NCBI GenBank assembly: GCA_002341185.1
Contig: DDNP01000026.1
Location: forward strand, 71,733 to 135,732
DNA length: 64,000 bases
Direction: 5' to 3'
Source: Candidatus Neomicrothrix sp. UBA2517
Lineage (GTDB): Bacteria; Actinomycetota; Acidimicrobiia; Acidimicrobiales; UBA8592
Position numbers and translations under genes: made by a program. How positions within the stretch are numbered: the stretch's first letter is position 1; each line of letters starts with the position of its first letter. Below the pieces are notes generated by a model, which did not search any database, was not told the origin of the DNA, and worked only from the letters and a program-made list of their open reading frames with translations. This document shows, piece after piece, positions 46,144 to 54,987 of the stretch.

Positions 46144-47136
46144 TTGGATATTTCAAATTTCGACTACTCCTTGCCTAAAGATGCCATAGCGCAGGTTCCG
46201 TTAGCTCAAAGAGATGCATCAAAACTCCTTGTCGGATCAGACCCTCCCGCCCATATGTTTACAAGAGACCTGCCAAATCTCATAAAAGAAGGGGATGTTG
46301 TTGTGCTCAATGAGACCCGAGTTATGCCTTCGAGACTAAATCTCCGAAGAGTAACAGGTGGGGCAGTCGAAGTTCTAGTCCTGGAAGAGCATACCGATGG
46401 AAGGTGGGAAGCTCTTGTGCGTCCTAGTAGAAAAATTCAAGCTGGCGAAGAACTGGTTGATGCTACCGGAAAAAAAATATTAAGCGTCGAGGATACTACC
46501 GAAAGAGACTCAAGGCTCGTTCGCCCCATCTCAGGCAAAATGAGAGAAATATTTGATCAACATGGAGAAATCCCATTACCTCCATACATACAAGACAAAG
46601 AGATCGATTCGAGTAGATATCAAACTATCTTCGGGAAAAGTGAGAGTTCTGTAGCTGCGCCTACAGCGGGTCTTCACCTGACTGATAAAATCATCCAAGA
46701 ATGTACAACCGCTGGAGCATCCATAGTCACTGTTGATTTAAGTGTAGGTATTGGGACATTTCGACCTATCTCAACCAGCTCTATCGATGATCATTTAATG
46801 CATTCTGAAAGCTATCATGTGAGTGCTGATACTTGGGAAATAATCCAAGCAGCGAAAAGGGTCGTTGCTGTAGGAACAACTGTAGTTCGAACCCTAGAAT
46901 CTGTTGCCAAATCAGCGTGTTTAGAAGGAAAGACCGAACTGTATATAAAGCCTGGGTTCGAATTTGAAGTCGTTGATGCTTTGATGACTAATTTCCATTT
47001 ACCCAAATCAAGCCTCTTAGTAATGGTTGAAGCATTTATAGGAAAAGGTTGGAAAGGCCTTTACCATCTAGCTTTAGCGGAAGGATATAGATTCCTTTCC
47101 TTTGGTGACGCTATGTTCATCGAACGTGATCAGTGA
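46144..47136 (+). CDS. queA: S-adenosylmethionine:tRNA ribosyltransferase-isomerase QueA
   Basis: Adds the epoxycyclopentanediol to preQ1 in tRNA, after Tgt. 330 residues, starting at TTG (MDISNFDYSLPKDAIAQ). Family marks are VVLNETRVMPSRL, HGEIPLPPYIQ, SVAAPTAGLHLT and DALMTNFHLPKSSLLVMV. The queA-tgt-yajC-secD-secF order is common in bacteria, inserted here between the ruv genes and sec genes; M. tuberculosis lacks the two que genes. Confidence 0.95.
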   Translation: MDISNFDYSLPKDAIAQVPLAQRDASKLLVGSDPPAHMFTRDLPNLIKEGDVVVLNETRVMPSRLNLRRVTGGAVEVLVLEEHTDGRWEALVRPSRKIQAGEELVDATGKKILSVEDTTERDSRLVRPISGKMREIFDQHGEIPLPPYIQDKEIDSSRYQTIFGKSESSVAAPTAGLHLTDKIIQECTTAGASIVTVDLSVGIGTFRPISTSSIDDHLMHSESYHVSADTWEIIQAAKRVVAVGTTVVRTLESVAKSACLEGKTELYIKPGFEFEVVDALMTNFHLPKSSLLVMVEAFIGKGWKGLYHLALAEGYRFLSFGDAMFIERDQ

Positions 47137-47179
47137 CCTCTGATAGAAAGATAAAATATATGAGATTAAAGAGTAAGCG

Positions 47180-48292
47180 ATGACCCCAGAATTTCGTATT
47201 GAAGCTACTGATGGAAAAGCACGAGCTGGTGTTCTATCAATGCAAAGACACACTTTGGAAACCCCAACATTCATGCCCGTAGGAACAAGAGGTTCAGTCA
47301 GAACCATTACTTCCCTGGATCTTGAAGAACTAGGAGCTGATATTGTTCTTGGAAATACGTATCATTTAATGTTGCGCCCTGGTGAAAAACTTATTGAAGA
47401 ATTTGGGGGTATCCATGGCTTTTCTAATTGGGACCGACTCGTGCTAACTGATTCAGGAGGCTATCAAGTTTTCTCGTTGGAGCCAGAGGTTGATGATAAT
47501 GGAGTCACATTTAAATCAACATATGACGGGAGTATGCATCGTTTGACTCCAGAAAGAGCAGTAGACATTCAATTTGCTCTAGGGTCTGATATCCAAATGG
47601 TTCTTGATGTCTGCCCACCAATTCCTGCTGAAAAGAATATTGTTGAAATTGCTGTTAAGAGAACTCATATGTGGGCAGAAAAAGGACGAACCCACTTCCT
47701 CAACAAGATAAATAGTTTTGAAAATGAAAGAGCTCAATTCGGAATTGTTCAAGGTGGATTAGATCTTGAACTAAGACGAGTGTCAGCAGAACAAATCGTT
47801 GAAGTTGGTTTCGATGGATATGCAATTGGTGGTTTATCTGTAGGGGAGTCACGGCAAGAAATGATAGAACCGATGCGCATAAGTGTCGAAGGACTGCCCG
47901 AACAGCGCCCCAGATACTTCATGGGCTTAGGTGACCCAGCAGGACTCGCCGAGGCGATACATTGCGGAATCGACATGTTCGATTGCGTTTGGCCTACTAG
48001 GTTGGCTAGACACGGAACAGCGCTAACTATGCAAGGTCGCGTTAATCTTGGGGCTGCTAGATACGCAAAGAGTGATGACCCTATCGATCCCGATTTTATT
48101 ACAAGTCCCGCATCGAAATGGTCTCGAGGCTACTTGCGTCATTTATTGTCAGTAGGTGAACCCGTAGCTGGCAGGCTCCTAACACTTCATAATCTTGCAT
48201 GGACTATCGACTTCATGAGACGTGCCCGAGAATCGATAGAAGAAGGAAGTTTTGAGGACTTTAGAAATAAAACCCTTCAAATTTGGGGTTAA
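47180..48292 (+). CDS. tgt: tRNA-guanine transglycosylase Tgt lacking the zinc cysteines
   Basis: Exchanges guanine-34 for preQ1 in queuosine tRNAs. 370 residues. Active-site residues are kept: D91 (TDSGGYQVF), D143 and C145 (VLDVCPP), Q191-G-G, the GGLSVGE loop and nucleophile D268 (DMFDCV) with PTRLAR. The zinc site is broken: the three Cys of CxCxxC are F306, T308 and A311 (DFITSPASKWSR), while the fourth ligand H337 (TLHNL) and its spacing remain. The frame is intact, so the enzyme may use a zinc-free fold. AAAGAG serves as ribosome binding site. Confidence 0.93.
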   Translation: MTPEFRIEATDGKARAGVLSMQRHTLETPTFMPVGTRGSVRTITSLDLEELGADIVLGNTYHLMLRPGEKLIEEFGGIHGFSNWDRLVLTDSGGYQVFSLEPEVDDNGVTFKSTYDGSMHRLTPERAVDIQFALGSDIQMVLDVCPPIPAEKNIVEIAVKRTHMWAEKGRTHFLNKINSFENERAQFGIVQGGLDLELRRVSAEQIVEVGFDGYAIGGLSVGESRQEMIEPMRISVEGLPEQRPRYFMGLGDPAGLAEAIHCGIDMFDCVWPTRLARHGTALTMQGRVNLGAARYAKSDDPIDPDFITSPASKWSRGYLRHLLSVGEPVAGRLLTLHNLAWTIDFMRRARESIEEGSFEDFRNKTLQIWG

Positions 48293-48466
48293 TTGAGAAA
48301 TGCTTTCATTCAACTAGCCACAACTGCTTCATCAGAAAATCCGGAATCCATGTTCTTTATAGGTAATTCTGTCTGCGCATATCAAATTATTGCTAAAGAC
48401 CTCGGAACCCACGCAATGAGACGGTAGCATTTGGAACTGAACCTTAAAATTAGGAGATATAAATCT

Positions 48467-48736
48467 ATGGGAATACTCTTCCTACCTATATTGCTTCTGC
48501 TCATGTATTTTATGATTCTGAGGCCACAGCAAAAACAGCGAAAACAGCAACAGCAAATGTTGACAACTCTTGACGTAGGTGATGATGTGATCCTCGAGTC
48601 AGGAATCTACGGAACTATTAGTGATCTTGACGGTGCTACTGTCTTTATCATGATTGCAGATGGCGTGGAAATTAAAGTAGCGAAAAGCAATGTTGCGAGG
48701 TTGATCTCATATGCTGACGACTCGGAACTAGACTAA
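48467..48736 (+). CDS. yajC: Preprotein translocase subunit YajC
   Basis: 89 residues from ATG 48467, preceded by AGGAG; an in-frame extension to 48431 is not supported. One N-terminal helix (LFLPILLLLMYFMILRPQQK) and a small cytoplasmic domain with DVGDDVILESGIYGTI. Together with SecDF it aids the SecYEG translocon. The 174 bases between tgt and this gene hold only its ribosome binding site and a weak open frame. Confidence 0.94.
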   Translation: MGILFLPILLLLMYFMILRPQQKQRKQQQQMLTTLDVGDDVILESGIYGTISDLDGATVFIMIADGVEIKVAKSNVARLISYADDSELD

Positions 48737-48764
48737 TTCCTTCATTAGGGGGTCAGGACAAGAG

Positions 48765-50363
48765 ATGAAAAGACAAGTTCTTCTCCCTTTATTATCAATC
48801 CTCATTATCGTTGTTGGATCATTTGGATGGTCTATAGGCGCGGGTAATAGCATTCTGTTAGGACTAGACCTTGAAGGAGGGGCAGAAGTAGTTCTTGAAC
48901 CCGTCGAAGACATAGAACTTAGTGGAGATGCCCTAGATGAAGCATTAGATAGAGCCGTTGAAATCATCCGAAATCGTGTTGATGGATTAGGTGTTGCCGA
49001 ACCAGACATCACACGTCAATCAAACAGAATTGTTGTCCAACTACCCGGTGTGGAAGATCAGCAACGGGCCTTAGAAGTAGTAGGTCAGACAGCTGAGTTA
49101 CGATTTAGGCCGGTTTGCGCAATACTACCTGCTGTGCCGATAAAATTAGATCAGTCAAATAGTCAAAACTCTGATGGAACAAATGATGGTCCAGTTGGAA
49201 TTCTTCCGACAGATCAAGACGAATTGTCTATTGATGGGCCAGTTCAACAAGATTCGGAAACTATGGGCTTGACTCCAGACGGAATCGGCTGCGAAAATCT
49301 TGGTTTCGCTCCTGAAAAGGCTATAGAAATGGAGAATACCGAACCTGATGACGATGAAGCAGACGACCCCATTGTGCTTCCTCTCCTTGATTCAGAAGGT
49401 AATTCCTATCAACGACTACTATTAGGAAGAAGCATGCTGACAGGAGCTTCGCTTGAAACCGCAGATGCTAGTTTTGCTGGTTTCGAGTGGCAAGTCCTTC
49501 CTGTCTTTCGCGCTGGCACCGAAGGAATTGACCTATTCAATGCAGCAGCTAATGCATGTTTCAATCGAACTTCTAAATGTCAAACAGGACAATTAGCAAT
49601 AGTACTTGATGGGATCATTGAATCGGCACCGACTGTTAATACGCCTTTCTTTGAACGTGACCAAATTGTTATAAGTGGAAATTTTGATCAAAATCGTGCC
49701 GAAGATACTGCTCTGGTGCTCAGGTATGGATCCCTTCCGTTAGAGTTCGGTGATCCTACCGATCCGACAAGTGGCAGTAGGGTGCGTCTCGTTTCTGCCA
49801 CTCTTGGTCAAGATTCCCTAGACGCAGGAATCACGGCTGGACTGGTTGGGCTTGCAATTGTTGCTCTTTTTATGATCTCGTATTACAAGCTATTAGGACT
49901 TGCAGCAATGCTTTCTCTAGCAGTTTCCGGATCTATGCTATGGGTCATTCTTGCTTGGCTTTCAGAAACTCGTAGCCTGGCCCTCACATTAGCAGGAGTC
50001 GTTGGGCTGATCGTTTCTATAGGCACGTCGTTAGATTCCAATGTTGTCTACTTTGAGCACTTAAAGGAAGATATCAGGAATGGAAGAACTCTCCGCTCTG
50101 CAGTAGATCAATCCTTCCCCGTAGCGTTTAAAACAATCTTTTGGGCTAACTTAGCGTCCCTAATCGGAGCAGCAATTCTCTATTTCCTAACTGTGGGGTC
50201 TGTACGAGGTTTCGCTTTAATGCTTGGCCTAGCTTCCATACTTGACCTTATTGCCACCTATTTCTTCCTGAGGCCAGTTGTGAAGCTATTGGGTATGCAG
50301 AAAGTGATACAAGATCGAACATGGTTAAGTGGTTTACCAGCTTCTAGTGAGGAGGGATCGTGA
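48765..50363 (+). CDS. secD: Protein translocase subunit SecD
   Basis: 532 residues: an N-terminal membrane helix, a large external P1 domain and five further helices in the C-terminal half. GLDLEGGAEVV and the later SLDSNVVYFEHLKEDI are family motifs. The P1 domain carries an acidic Asp/Glu/Asn-rich insertion at about 120-210. Four cysteines face outside (C118, C176, C265, C272), enough for two disulfides. GTGA overlap with secF. Confidence 0.96.
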   Translation: MKRQVLLPLLSILIIVVGSFGWSIGAGNSILLGLDLEGGAEVVLEPVEDIELSGDALDEALDRAVEIIRNRVDGLGVAEPDITRQSNRIVVQLPGVEDQQRALEVVGQTAELRFRPVCAILPAVPIKLDQSNSQNSDGTNDGPVGILPTDQDELSIDGPVQQDSETMGLTPDGIGCENLGFAPEKAIEMENTEPDDDEADDPIVLPLLDSEGNSYQRLLLGRSMLTGASLETADASFAGFEWQVLPVFRAGTEGIDLFNAAANACFNRTSKCQTGQLAIVLDGIIESAPTVNTPFFERDQIVISGNFDQNRAEDTALVLRYGSLPLEFGDPTDPTSGSRVRLVSATLGQDSLDAGITAGLVGLAIVALFMISYYKLLGLAAMLSLAVSGSMLWVILAWLSETRSLALTLAGVVGLIVSIGTSLDSNVVYFEHLKEDIRNGRTLRSAVDQSFPVAFKTIFWANLASLIGAAILYFLTVGSVRGFALMLGLASILDLIATYFFLRPVVKLLGMQKVIQDRTWLSGLPASSEEGS

Positions 50364-51430
50364 ATTTGCTCAGAAGAATGTATAGAAATGAAACGACGGT
50401 ACCCTTCGCAAAGCTATGGAAACCCGTCGGAATTTGTTCTCTATTAATTTTAATTATTTCTGTAAGCAGTCTTGGATTCAGAGGGCTTAACCTTGGCCTT
50501 GAATTTGAAGGTGGAGGAGCGTGGGAATTACCAGCATCGGGAATCGAAGCTGAAGAGGTACGCGATGCCTTACGGCCTCTTGGAATAGCTGACGCTCGTA
50601 TTCAAACAGGGGGAGATGTCCTACGAGTACGGACCGAACTATCTAAGGTTGCTCAATCTACTCTTGAAGAAGGGAAGAGTACAGACCCAATTGTCGCTCA
50701 AGTAACAGCTGTTTTGGCTAAGATTACTGGCCAACCTGAATCATCAATCAGTGTTTCAACTGCTGGCCCATCCTGGGGTGAAGAAATAACCCAAAAGGCT
50801 ATCAATGCACTAATTGTCTTCTTTATAGTGATAGCACTCTACATAACAATTCGACTTCGGTGGGAAATGGCTGTGGGCGCTCTACTAGCAGTAGCGCATG
50901 ATATCTTGATAACTGTTGGCCTATATGCGTTGTTTCAATTTGAGGTAACCCCGCCAACAGTGATCGCTTTTTTAACAATAATGGGGTATTCGCTCTACGA
51001 TACTTTGGTTGTCTTTGACAAAGTCAGGGACAATGAACATCTAGTGACTGATTCTAAACTTACCTATACCTCTGTGGTCGAAAGAGCTCTGAATCAAGTT
51101 TTCATGAGGTCTGTGAATACAAGTATCACGTCAATTCTTCCGGTTGTTTCAGTTCTAATTGTTGGCTCCGGCATAATGGGGGCGGTAACACTCAGAGAAT
51201 TTGCATTAGCGTTACTGATCGGCTTAATTATCGGGACGTTCTCTTCTCTTTTTGTGGCCTCACCGATAGCAACTGTCCTTCGGATCAGATTCGGTGACTC
51301 GGATTCGGATAGCAACAGGTCATACCGGTTAAGCGAAGCGGTACGCAAAAGGTCAAATAGTAACCAAGGGGCACCTTCAGTCCCCTCAAACCCAGCCATT
51401 CCTCCGAGGCCAAGAAAAAAACGTAAATAA
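50360..51430 (+). CDS. secF: Protein translocase subunit SecF
   Basis: 356 residues from GTG 50360, overlapping the secD stop. GLEFEGGGAWEL resembles the SecD/SecF P1 motif, with GYSLYDTLVVFDKVRDN and RSVNTSITSILPV in the membrane part. A basic, low-complexity tail (NSNQGAPSVPSNP to PRKKRK) follows the last helix. Confidence 0.96.
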   Translation: MNLLRRMYRNETTVPFAKLWKPVGICSLLILIISVSSLGFRGLNLGLEFEGGGAWELPASGIEAEEVRDALRPLGIADARIQTGGDVLRVRTELSKVAQSTLEEGKSTDPIVAQVTAVLAKITGQPESSISVSTAGPSWGEEITQKAINALIVFFIVIALYITIRLRWEMAVGALLAVAHDILITVGLYALFQFEVTPPTVIAFLTIMGYSLYDTLVVFDKVRDNEHLVTDSKLTYTSVVERALNQVFMRSVNTSITSILPVVSVLIVGSGIMGAVTLREFALALLIGLIIGTFSSLFVASPIATVLRIRFGDSDSDSNRSYRLSEAVRKRSNSNQGAPSVPSNPAIPPRPRKKRK

Positions 51431-51435
51431 TTGCT

Positions 51436-51966
51436 ATGCCGCTGTCGGAAGCAGAACTAAAAGATCTTATACACACAGTCCCCGATTTTCCGCGAAAAGG
51501 TGTTGAATTTAAAGACATATCGCCCCTTTTAGGAAATGCAAATGCATTTAATACGGTGATACGACGCATGGCTGAATTAGTTGCAATAGAAGATCCTGAT
51601 TGCATCGCTGGAATCGAATCACGCGGTTTTATTTTCGGCGCAACACTTGCACATTCTCTTAATTTGGGCTTCGTCCCTATTCGAAAACAAGGAAAACTTC
51701 CAGGGAAGGTCATTGCTGAGAGTTATAGTTTGGAATATGGTGAATCCGCACTGGAGATACAAAATAACGCGATACATGCAGGCATGAAAGTCCTCATCGT
51801 TGATGATATTCTTGCAACTGGCGGAACAGCAGAATCCGCTGCAAAACTGGTGGAGCGCCTTGGTGGACAGGTAACAGGCTTTATTTTTCTCGCAACACTT
51901 GATTTTTTGAATGGAAGAAACAAGATAGAGAATTATAGGCATCATAATCTTTTGACTTACGACTGA
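51436..51966 (+). CDS. apt: Adenine phosphoribosyltransferase
   Basis: Purine salvage enzyme of 176 residues. The PRPP loop is VLIVDDILATGGTAES, with IAGIESRGFIFGA and KDISPLLGN. Position between secF and relA is the actinobacterial one. Confidence 0.96.
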   Translation: MPLSEAELKDLIHTVPDFPRKGVEFKDISPLLGNANAFNTVIRRMAELVAIEDPDCIAGIESRGFIFGATLAHSLNLGFVPIRKQGKLPGKVIAESYSLEYGESALEIQNNAIHAGMKVLIVDDILATGGTAESAAKLVERLGGQVTGFIFLATLDFLNGRNKIENYRHHNLLTYD

Positions 51967-51979
51967 TCGCTGCCTGAGA

Positions 51980-51985
51980 TAAGCT
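51980..51985 (+). promoter_or_regulatory. -10-like box TAAGCT of a leaderless start for relA
   Basis: TAAGCT, then AAAGAA, then ATG 51992; a TTGACT at 51952-51957 is too far (22 bases) to be a normal -35. Confidence 0.45.
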
Positions 51986-51991
51986 AAAGAA

Positions 51992-54253
51992 ATGAGTCTG
52001 ACTACAACCAAGATAAGTTTGTGGAATAGGGTTGAGGAAGACCCAACCGCAGAGCTCAACCGCGTTTTGGAACTCTTCTCCAGGAATCATGCTGATTCAA
52101 CTACAGCATCCATAGAAAGAGCTTATTTAGAAGCTCAACAGGCGCATGATGGTCAAATCCGAAGATCTGGAGATGCCTACATAACTCACCCAGTTGCCGT
52201 AGCAGAGATCGTAGCATCACTCGGGCTTGATGAACCCACGATAATAGCTGCGTTACTTCATGACACACTCGAAGATACGGAAGAAGCCGTTGAACGCATA
52301 CAGGAAGTCTTCGGAATTGAAGTGGCTTCCATTGTCGATGGAGTAACTAAATTAGAGCGTATTAAATTTGATACTAAAGAAGCCCAACAAGCTGCTTCAA
52401 TGAGAAAAATGCTTGTTGCAGTTGCAAAGGATATTAGAGTTCTCTTAATTAAACTGGCCGACCGGCTACATAACATGAGAACAATCGCATCATTGCCTAA
52501 ATGGAAGCAACAACGTATAGCAACTGAAACTCTCGATATCTATGCCCCCCTAGCTCACAGATTAGGTATGCAGGGACTCAAAAACGAACTTGAGGATCTT
52601 TCTTTTGCAGCATTGCACCCAAAGTGGTACGCCCAAATAGACCAGATGATAGCTGACCGAGCACCTGAAAGAGACCTTTATCTTTCACAGATCTTGGCAG
52701 ATGTTAAATCACGACTTGATGAATTAATGGTAGGGGCAGAAGTGCATGGTAGGCCTAAACATTTCTGGAGCATCTACGAGAAGATGGTAATAAAAGGTAG
52801 AGAGTTCGACGAAATATACGATCTTATGGGAATTAGGGTAATAGTTGAATCAGTAAAGGATTGCTACGGGGCTCTTGGTTCAATTCATGCAACATGGCAC
52901 CCTGTTCAAGGAAGATTTAAAGACTATATCGCAATGCCAAAATTCAATCTTTATCAATCGCTCCACACCACTGTGATAGGGCCACAAGGAAAACCACTTG
53001 AAGTCCAAATAAGAACACGGGATATGCATCACCGGGCCGAACATGGGGCTGCAGCTCACTTTAGTTACAAAGAGAAATCTGACCAGAGCGAATACATGTG
53101 GTTCTCGAGAATAGTTGATTGGCAAGAGGAAACCGAAGACCCTTTGGAGTTCATGACAAATCTAAAAATGGATCTAGATGAAGATGAGGTTTTCGTTTTT
53201 ACGCCTAAAGGCGAAGTAGTAACTCTTGAATCGAAATCTACGCCTATAGATTTTGCATACACAATCCATACAGAGGTAGGGCACGCATGTAGAGGCGCCA
53301 GAGTAAATAAACGACTCGTCCCATTAGATACAGTGCTTCAGTCAGGAGATACCGTAGAAATCTTGATCAGTAATGCTCAAGATGCAGGGCCATCACAAGA
53401 TTGGTTAAGGTTTGCGAAAACGCATAAAGCAGGATCTAAAATTCGGCAGTGGTTTACGCGAGAAAGAAGAGAAGATGCAATTGATGCAGGCAGGGAAGCG
53501 CTCGCTGAATGCCTAAGAAAAGAAGGATTACCAACTTTTAAGTTGCTTAAGAGCGAGACTCTTCAAGAAGTATGCGAAACACTCAATTATGCAGACTCAG
53601 AGGCACTCTATGCTGCTATAGGTGAACATAATGTAAACCCCAAAAGCATCGCAGGACGCTTCCGTGAAATTCTTGAGAAGTCGGGCTCCTCGCAAGGAAT
53701 CCCATCCTCACTTCCGAGTCATCGAGAAAAAAAAGTTGGGAAAACAAAAAAGAAACGTGAGAATCAGGTGGGGGTCGTCGTAGAAGGCGTAGACGATGTG
53801 ATGATAAGGCTTGCAAAATGTTGCACTCCCGTTCCACCCGATGAAATTATGGGTTTCGTTACAAGGGGCAGAGGAGTGTCGATACATCGAAGTGACTGCG
53901 CTAACGGTGTGGCTTTAGCTTCAGGGCATGCGAACCGGTTGATCGACGTTGAATGGGATGATAGAAGCGAAGGTACCTTTGCGGCATCAATCGAAGTCAA
54001 GGCATTTGATCGAACAAGACTTCTTGGGGACGTATCAACAGTTCTTTCAGATGCAAGAGTAAATATCATCTCTAGCTCTACTCGCACAGGGTCGGACAGA
54101 GTAAGTGTTATGAATTTTGAATTTGAATTAGGAGATGGGCGGCACTTAGATTGGCTTATAAGTCTCATTCGTCAAGTCGATGGGGTATATGACGCTTATC
54201 GAATATTACCTGGAAACAAAAAAGCGATACCGTTTCAGAAAGCAAAAAAATGA
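51992..54253 (+). CDS. relA: Bifunctional (p)ppGpp synthetase/hydrolase Rel
   Basis: Makes and degrades the alarmone (p)ppGpp. 753 residues: HD hydrolase domain (ALLHDTLEDT near 90 and KLADRLHNMRT), synthetase domain (GRPKHFWSIYEKM, YDLMGIRVIV, QSLHTTVIG), TGS domain (VFVFTPKGEV), and a C-terminal ACT region (INIISSSTRTG). Both active sites look intact. It is followed by the DivIVA-repeat gene. Confidence 0.97.
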   Translation: MSLTTTKISLWNRVEEDPTAELNRVLELFSRNHADSTTASIERAYLEAQQAHDGQIRRSGDAYITHPVAVAEIVASLGLDEPTIIAALLHDTLEDTEEAVERIQEVFGIEVASIVDGVTKLERIKFDTKEAQQAASMRKMLVAVAKDIRVLLIKLADRLHNMRTIASLPKWKQQRIATETLDIYAPLAHRLGMQGLKNELEDLSFAALHPKWYAQIDQMIADRAPERDLYLSQILADVKSRLDELMVGAEVHGRPKHFWSIYEKMVIKGREFDEIYDLMGIRVIVESVKDCYGALGSIHATWHPVQGRFKDYIAMPKFNLYQSLHTTVIGPQGKPLEVQIRTRDMHHRAEHGAAAHFSYKEKSDQSEYMWFSRIVDWQEETEDPLEFMTNLKMDLDEDEVFVFTPKGEVVTLESKSTPIDFAYTIHTEVGHACRGARVNKRLVPLDTVLQSGDTVEILISNAQDAGPSQDWLRFAKTHKAGSKIRQWFTRERREDAIDAGREALAECLRKEGLPTFKLLKSETLQEVCETLNYADSEALYAAIGEHNVNPKSIAGRFREILEKSGSSQGIPSSLPSHREKKVGKTKKKRENQVGVVVEGVDDVMIRLAKCCTPVPPDEIMGFVTRGRGVSIHRSDCANGVALASGHANRLIDVEWDDRSEGTFAASIEVKAFDRTRLLGDVSTVLSDARVNIISSSTRTGSDRVSVMNFEFELGDGRHLDWLISLIRQVDGVYDAYRILPGNKKAIPFQKAKK

Positions 54254-54292
54254 CCATCACAAAGGAACAAATTCAAATCCACTCTCAAATTA

Positions 54293-54310
54293 GATATTTT
54301 CGTAAATATC
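54293..54310 (+). promoter_or_regulatory. Perfect inverted repeat directly before the start of the DivIVA-repeat gene
   Basis: GATATTT (54293-54299) and AAATATC (54304-54310) form a perfect seven-base-pair stem with loop TCGT, two bases before the ATG at 54312. It could be an operator, a small hairpin controlling initiation, or a chance AT-rich palindrome. No Shine-Dalgarno site is present. Confidence 0.3.
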
Positions 54311-54311
54311 C

Positions 54312-54923
54312 ATGATGAAATTTGGAATCGTCTCGAGCGGCGGATACAAGATAAAAGAAGTTGACCGGTTCACGCGTAAATTTAATAAACTAGATACAAA
54401 TAATTTGAAACAACGGTCTATCTCTAAACTTCAAAGAGCCAAATTTTCTCTAACCGAAAACCAAGGATACGACCCTCAAGAGGTAGATGACTATATAGAC
54501 TCCATCCTGGATCACAGTATGATCAAATCGGAGTCTAAGCTTGGGAATGCGACATTATCATCACTTGGATCGCGCCTGAATTCAATACCCGATCCAACGA
54601 TGATCACTAGTACACGATTGAGAGAACTTAAACCTCCAGTTGTTGAAGAAGTTGGGTACAGCATAGAAGAAGTAGATAAGTTCCTGAGTTTAGTAGCTGA
54701 TACTCTTCAAATTTTTGAAGATTCGCCTGTTGAAGAAATTCAAAAGTTGAAAGCTGACCAATATAACCCTCAAGGGAAAGCCCCAAAATTACTTACTAGA
54801 GATCAAGTACGTTGGGCTTTATTCACAGTAAATGAGTCCTCGGGATATGATATTCTAGCAATTGATGGGGCTGTCAAGCGCCTATCGGACGCAATAGAGT
54901 TCCACTGGGGGAAAAGCGACTAA
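54312..54923 (+). CDS. Protein with four DivIVA-like motifs
   Basis: 203 residues. Four copies of the short DivIVA-type element (Gly-Tyr, then acidic-Val-Asp and a helix) are visible: GGYKIKEVDRF (about 10), QGYDPQEVDDYID (about 51), VGYSIEEVDKFLS (about 114) and SGYDILAIDGAVK (about 177, weakest). The linkers are polar. Such motifs mark polar-growth and division scaffolds in actinobacteria, but this protein lacks the long coiled coil of true DivIVA/Wag31. It starts at ATG 54312 or 54315, between relA and hisS. Confidence 0.75.
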   Translation: MMKFGIVSSGGYKIKEVDRFTRKFNKLDTNNLKQRSISKLQRAKFSLTENQGYDPQEVDDYIDSILDHSMIKSESKLGNATLSSLGSRLNSIPDPTMITSTRLRELKPPVVEEVGYSIEEVDKFLSLVADTLQIFEDSPVEEIQKLKADQYNPQGKAPKLLTRDQVRWALFTVNESSGYDILAIDGAVKRLSDAIEFHWGKSD

Positions 54924-54975
54924 AGAAACAATTCGCTGACACTCTTTAATATCACCATAAAGACGATCGAACCTG

Positions 54976-54981
54976 TAGTCT
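54976..54981 (+). promoter_or_regulatory. -10-like box TAGTCT of a leaderless start for hisS
   Basis: TAGTCT, then TGCCAC, then ATG 54988. Confidence 0.45.
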
Positions 54982-54987
54982 TGCCAC

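Noticed and set aside
48293..48427. A 44-codon open frame starting at TTG directly after the tgt stop
   Set aside because: No ribosome binding site or promoter box of the local type, no recognisable motif, and an open run of this length is not rare by chance.
53764..54168. Antisense open frame of 134 codons in relA
   Set aside because: Ser/Thr-rich mirror of the coding strand in a well-conserved gene; no start signal.
34475..54253. Whether the long conserved block could be a new multi-gene system
   Set aside because: The genes are known housekeeping families in the order seen in other actinobacteria; only the individual oddities listed as findings remain.
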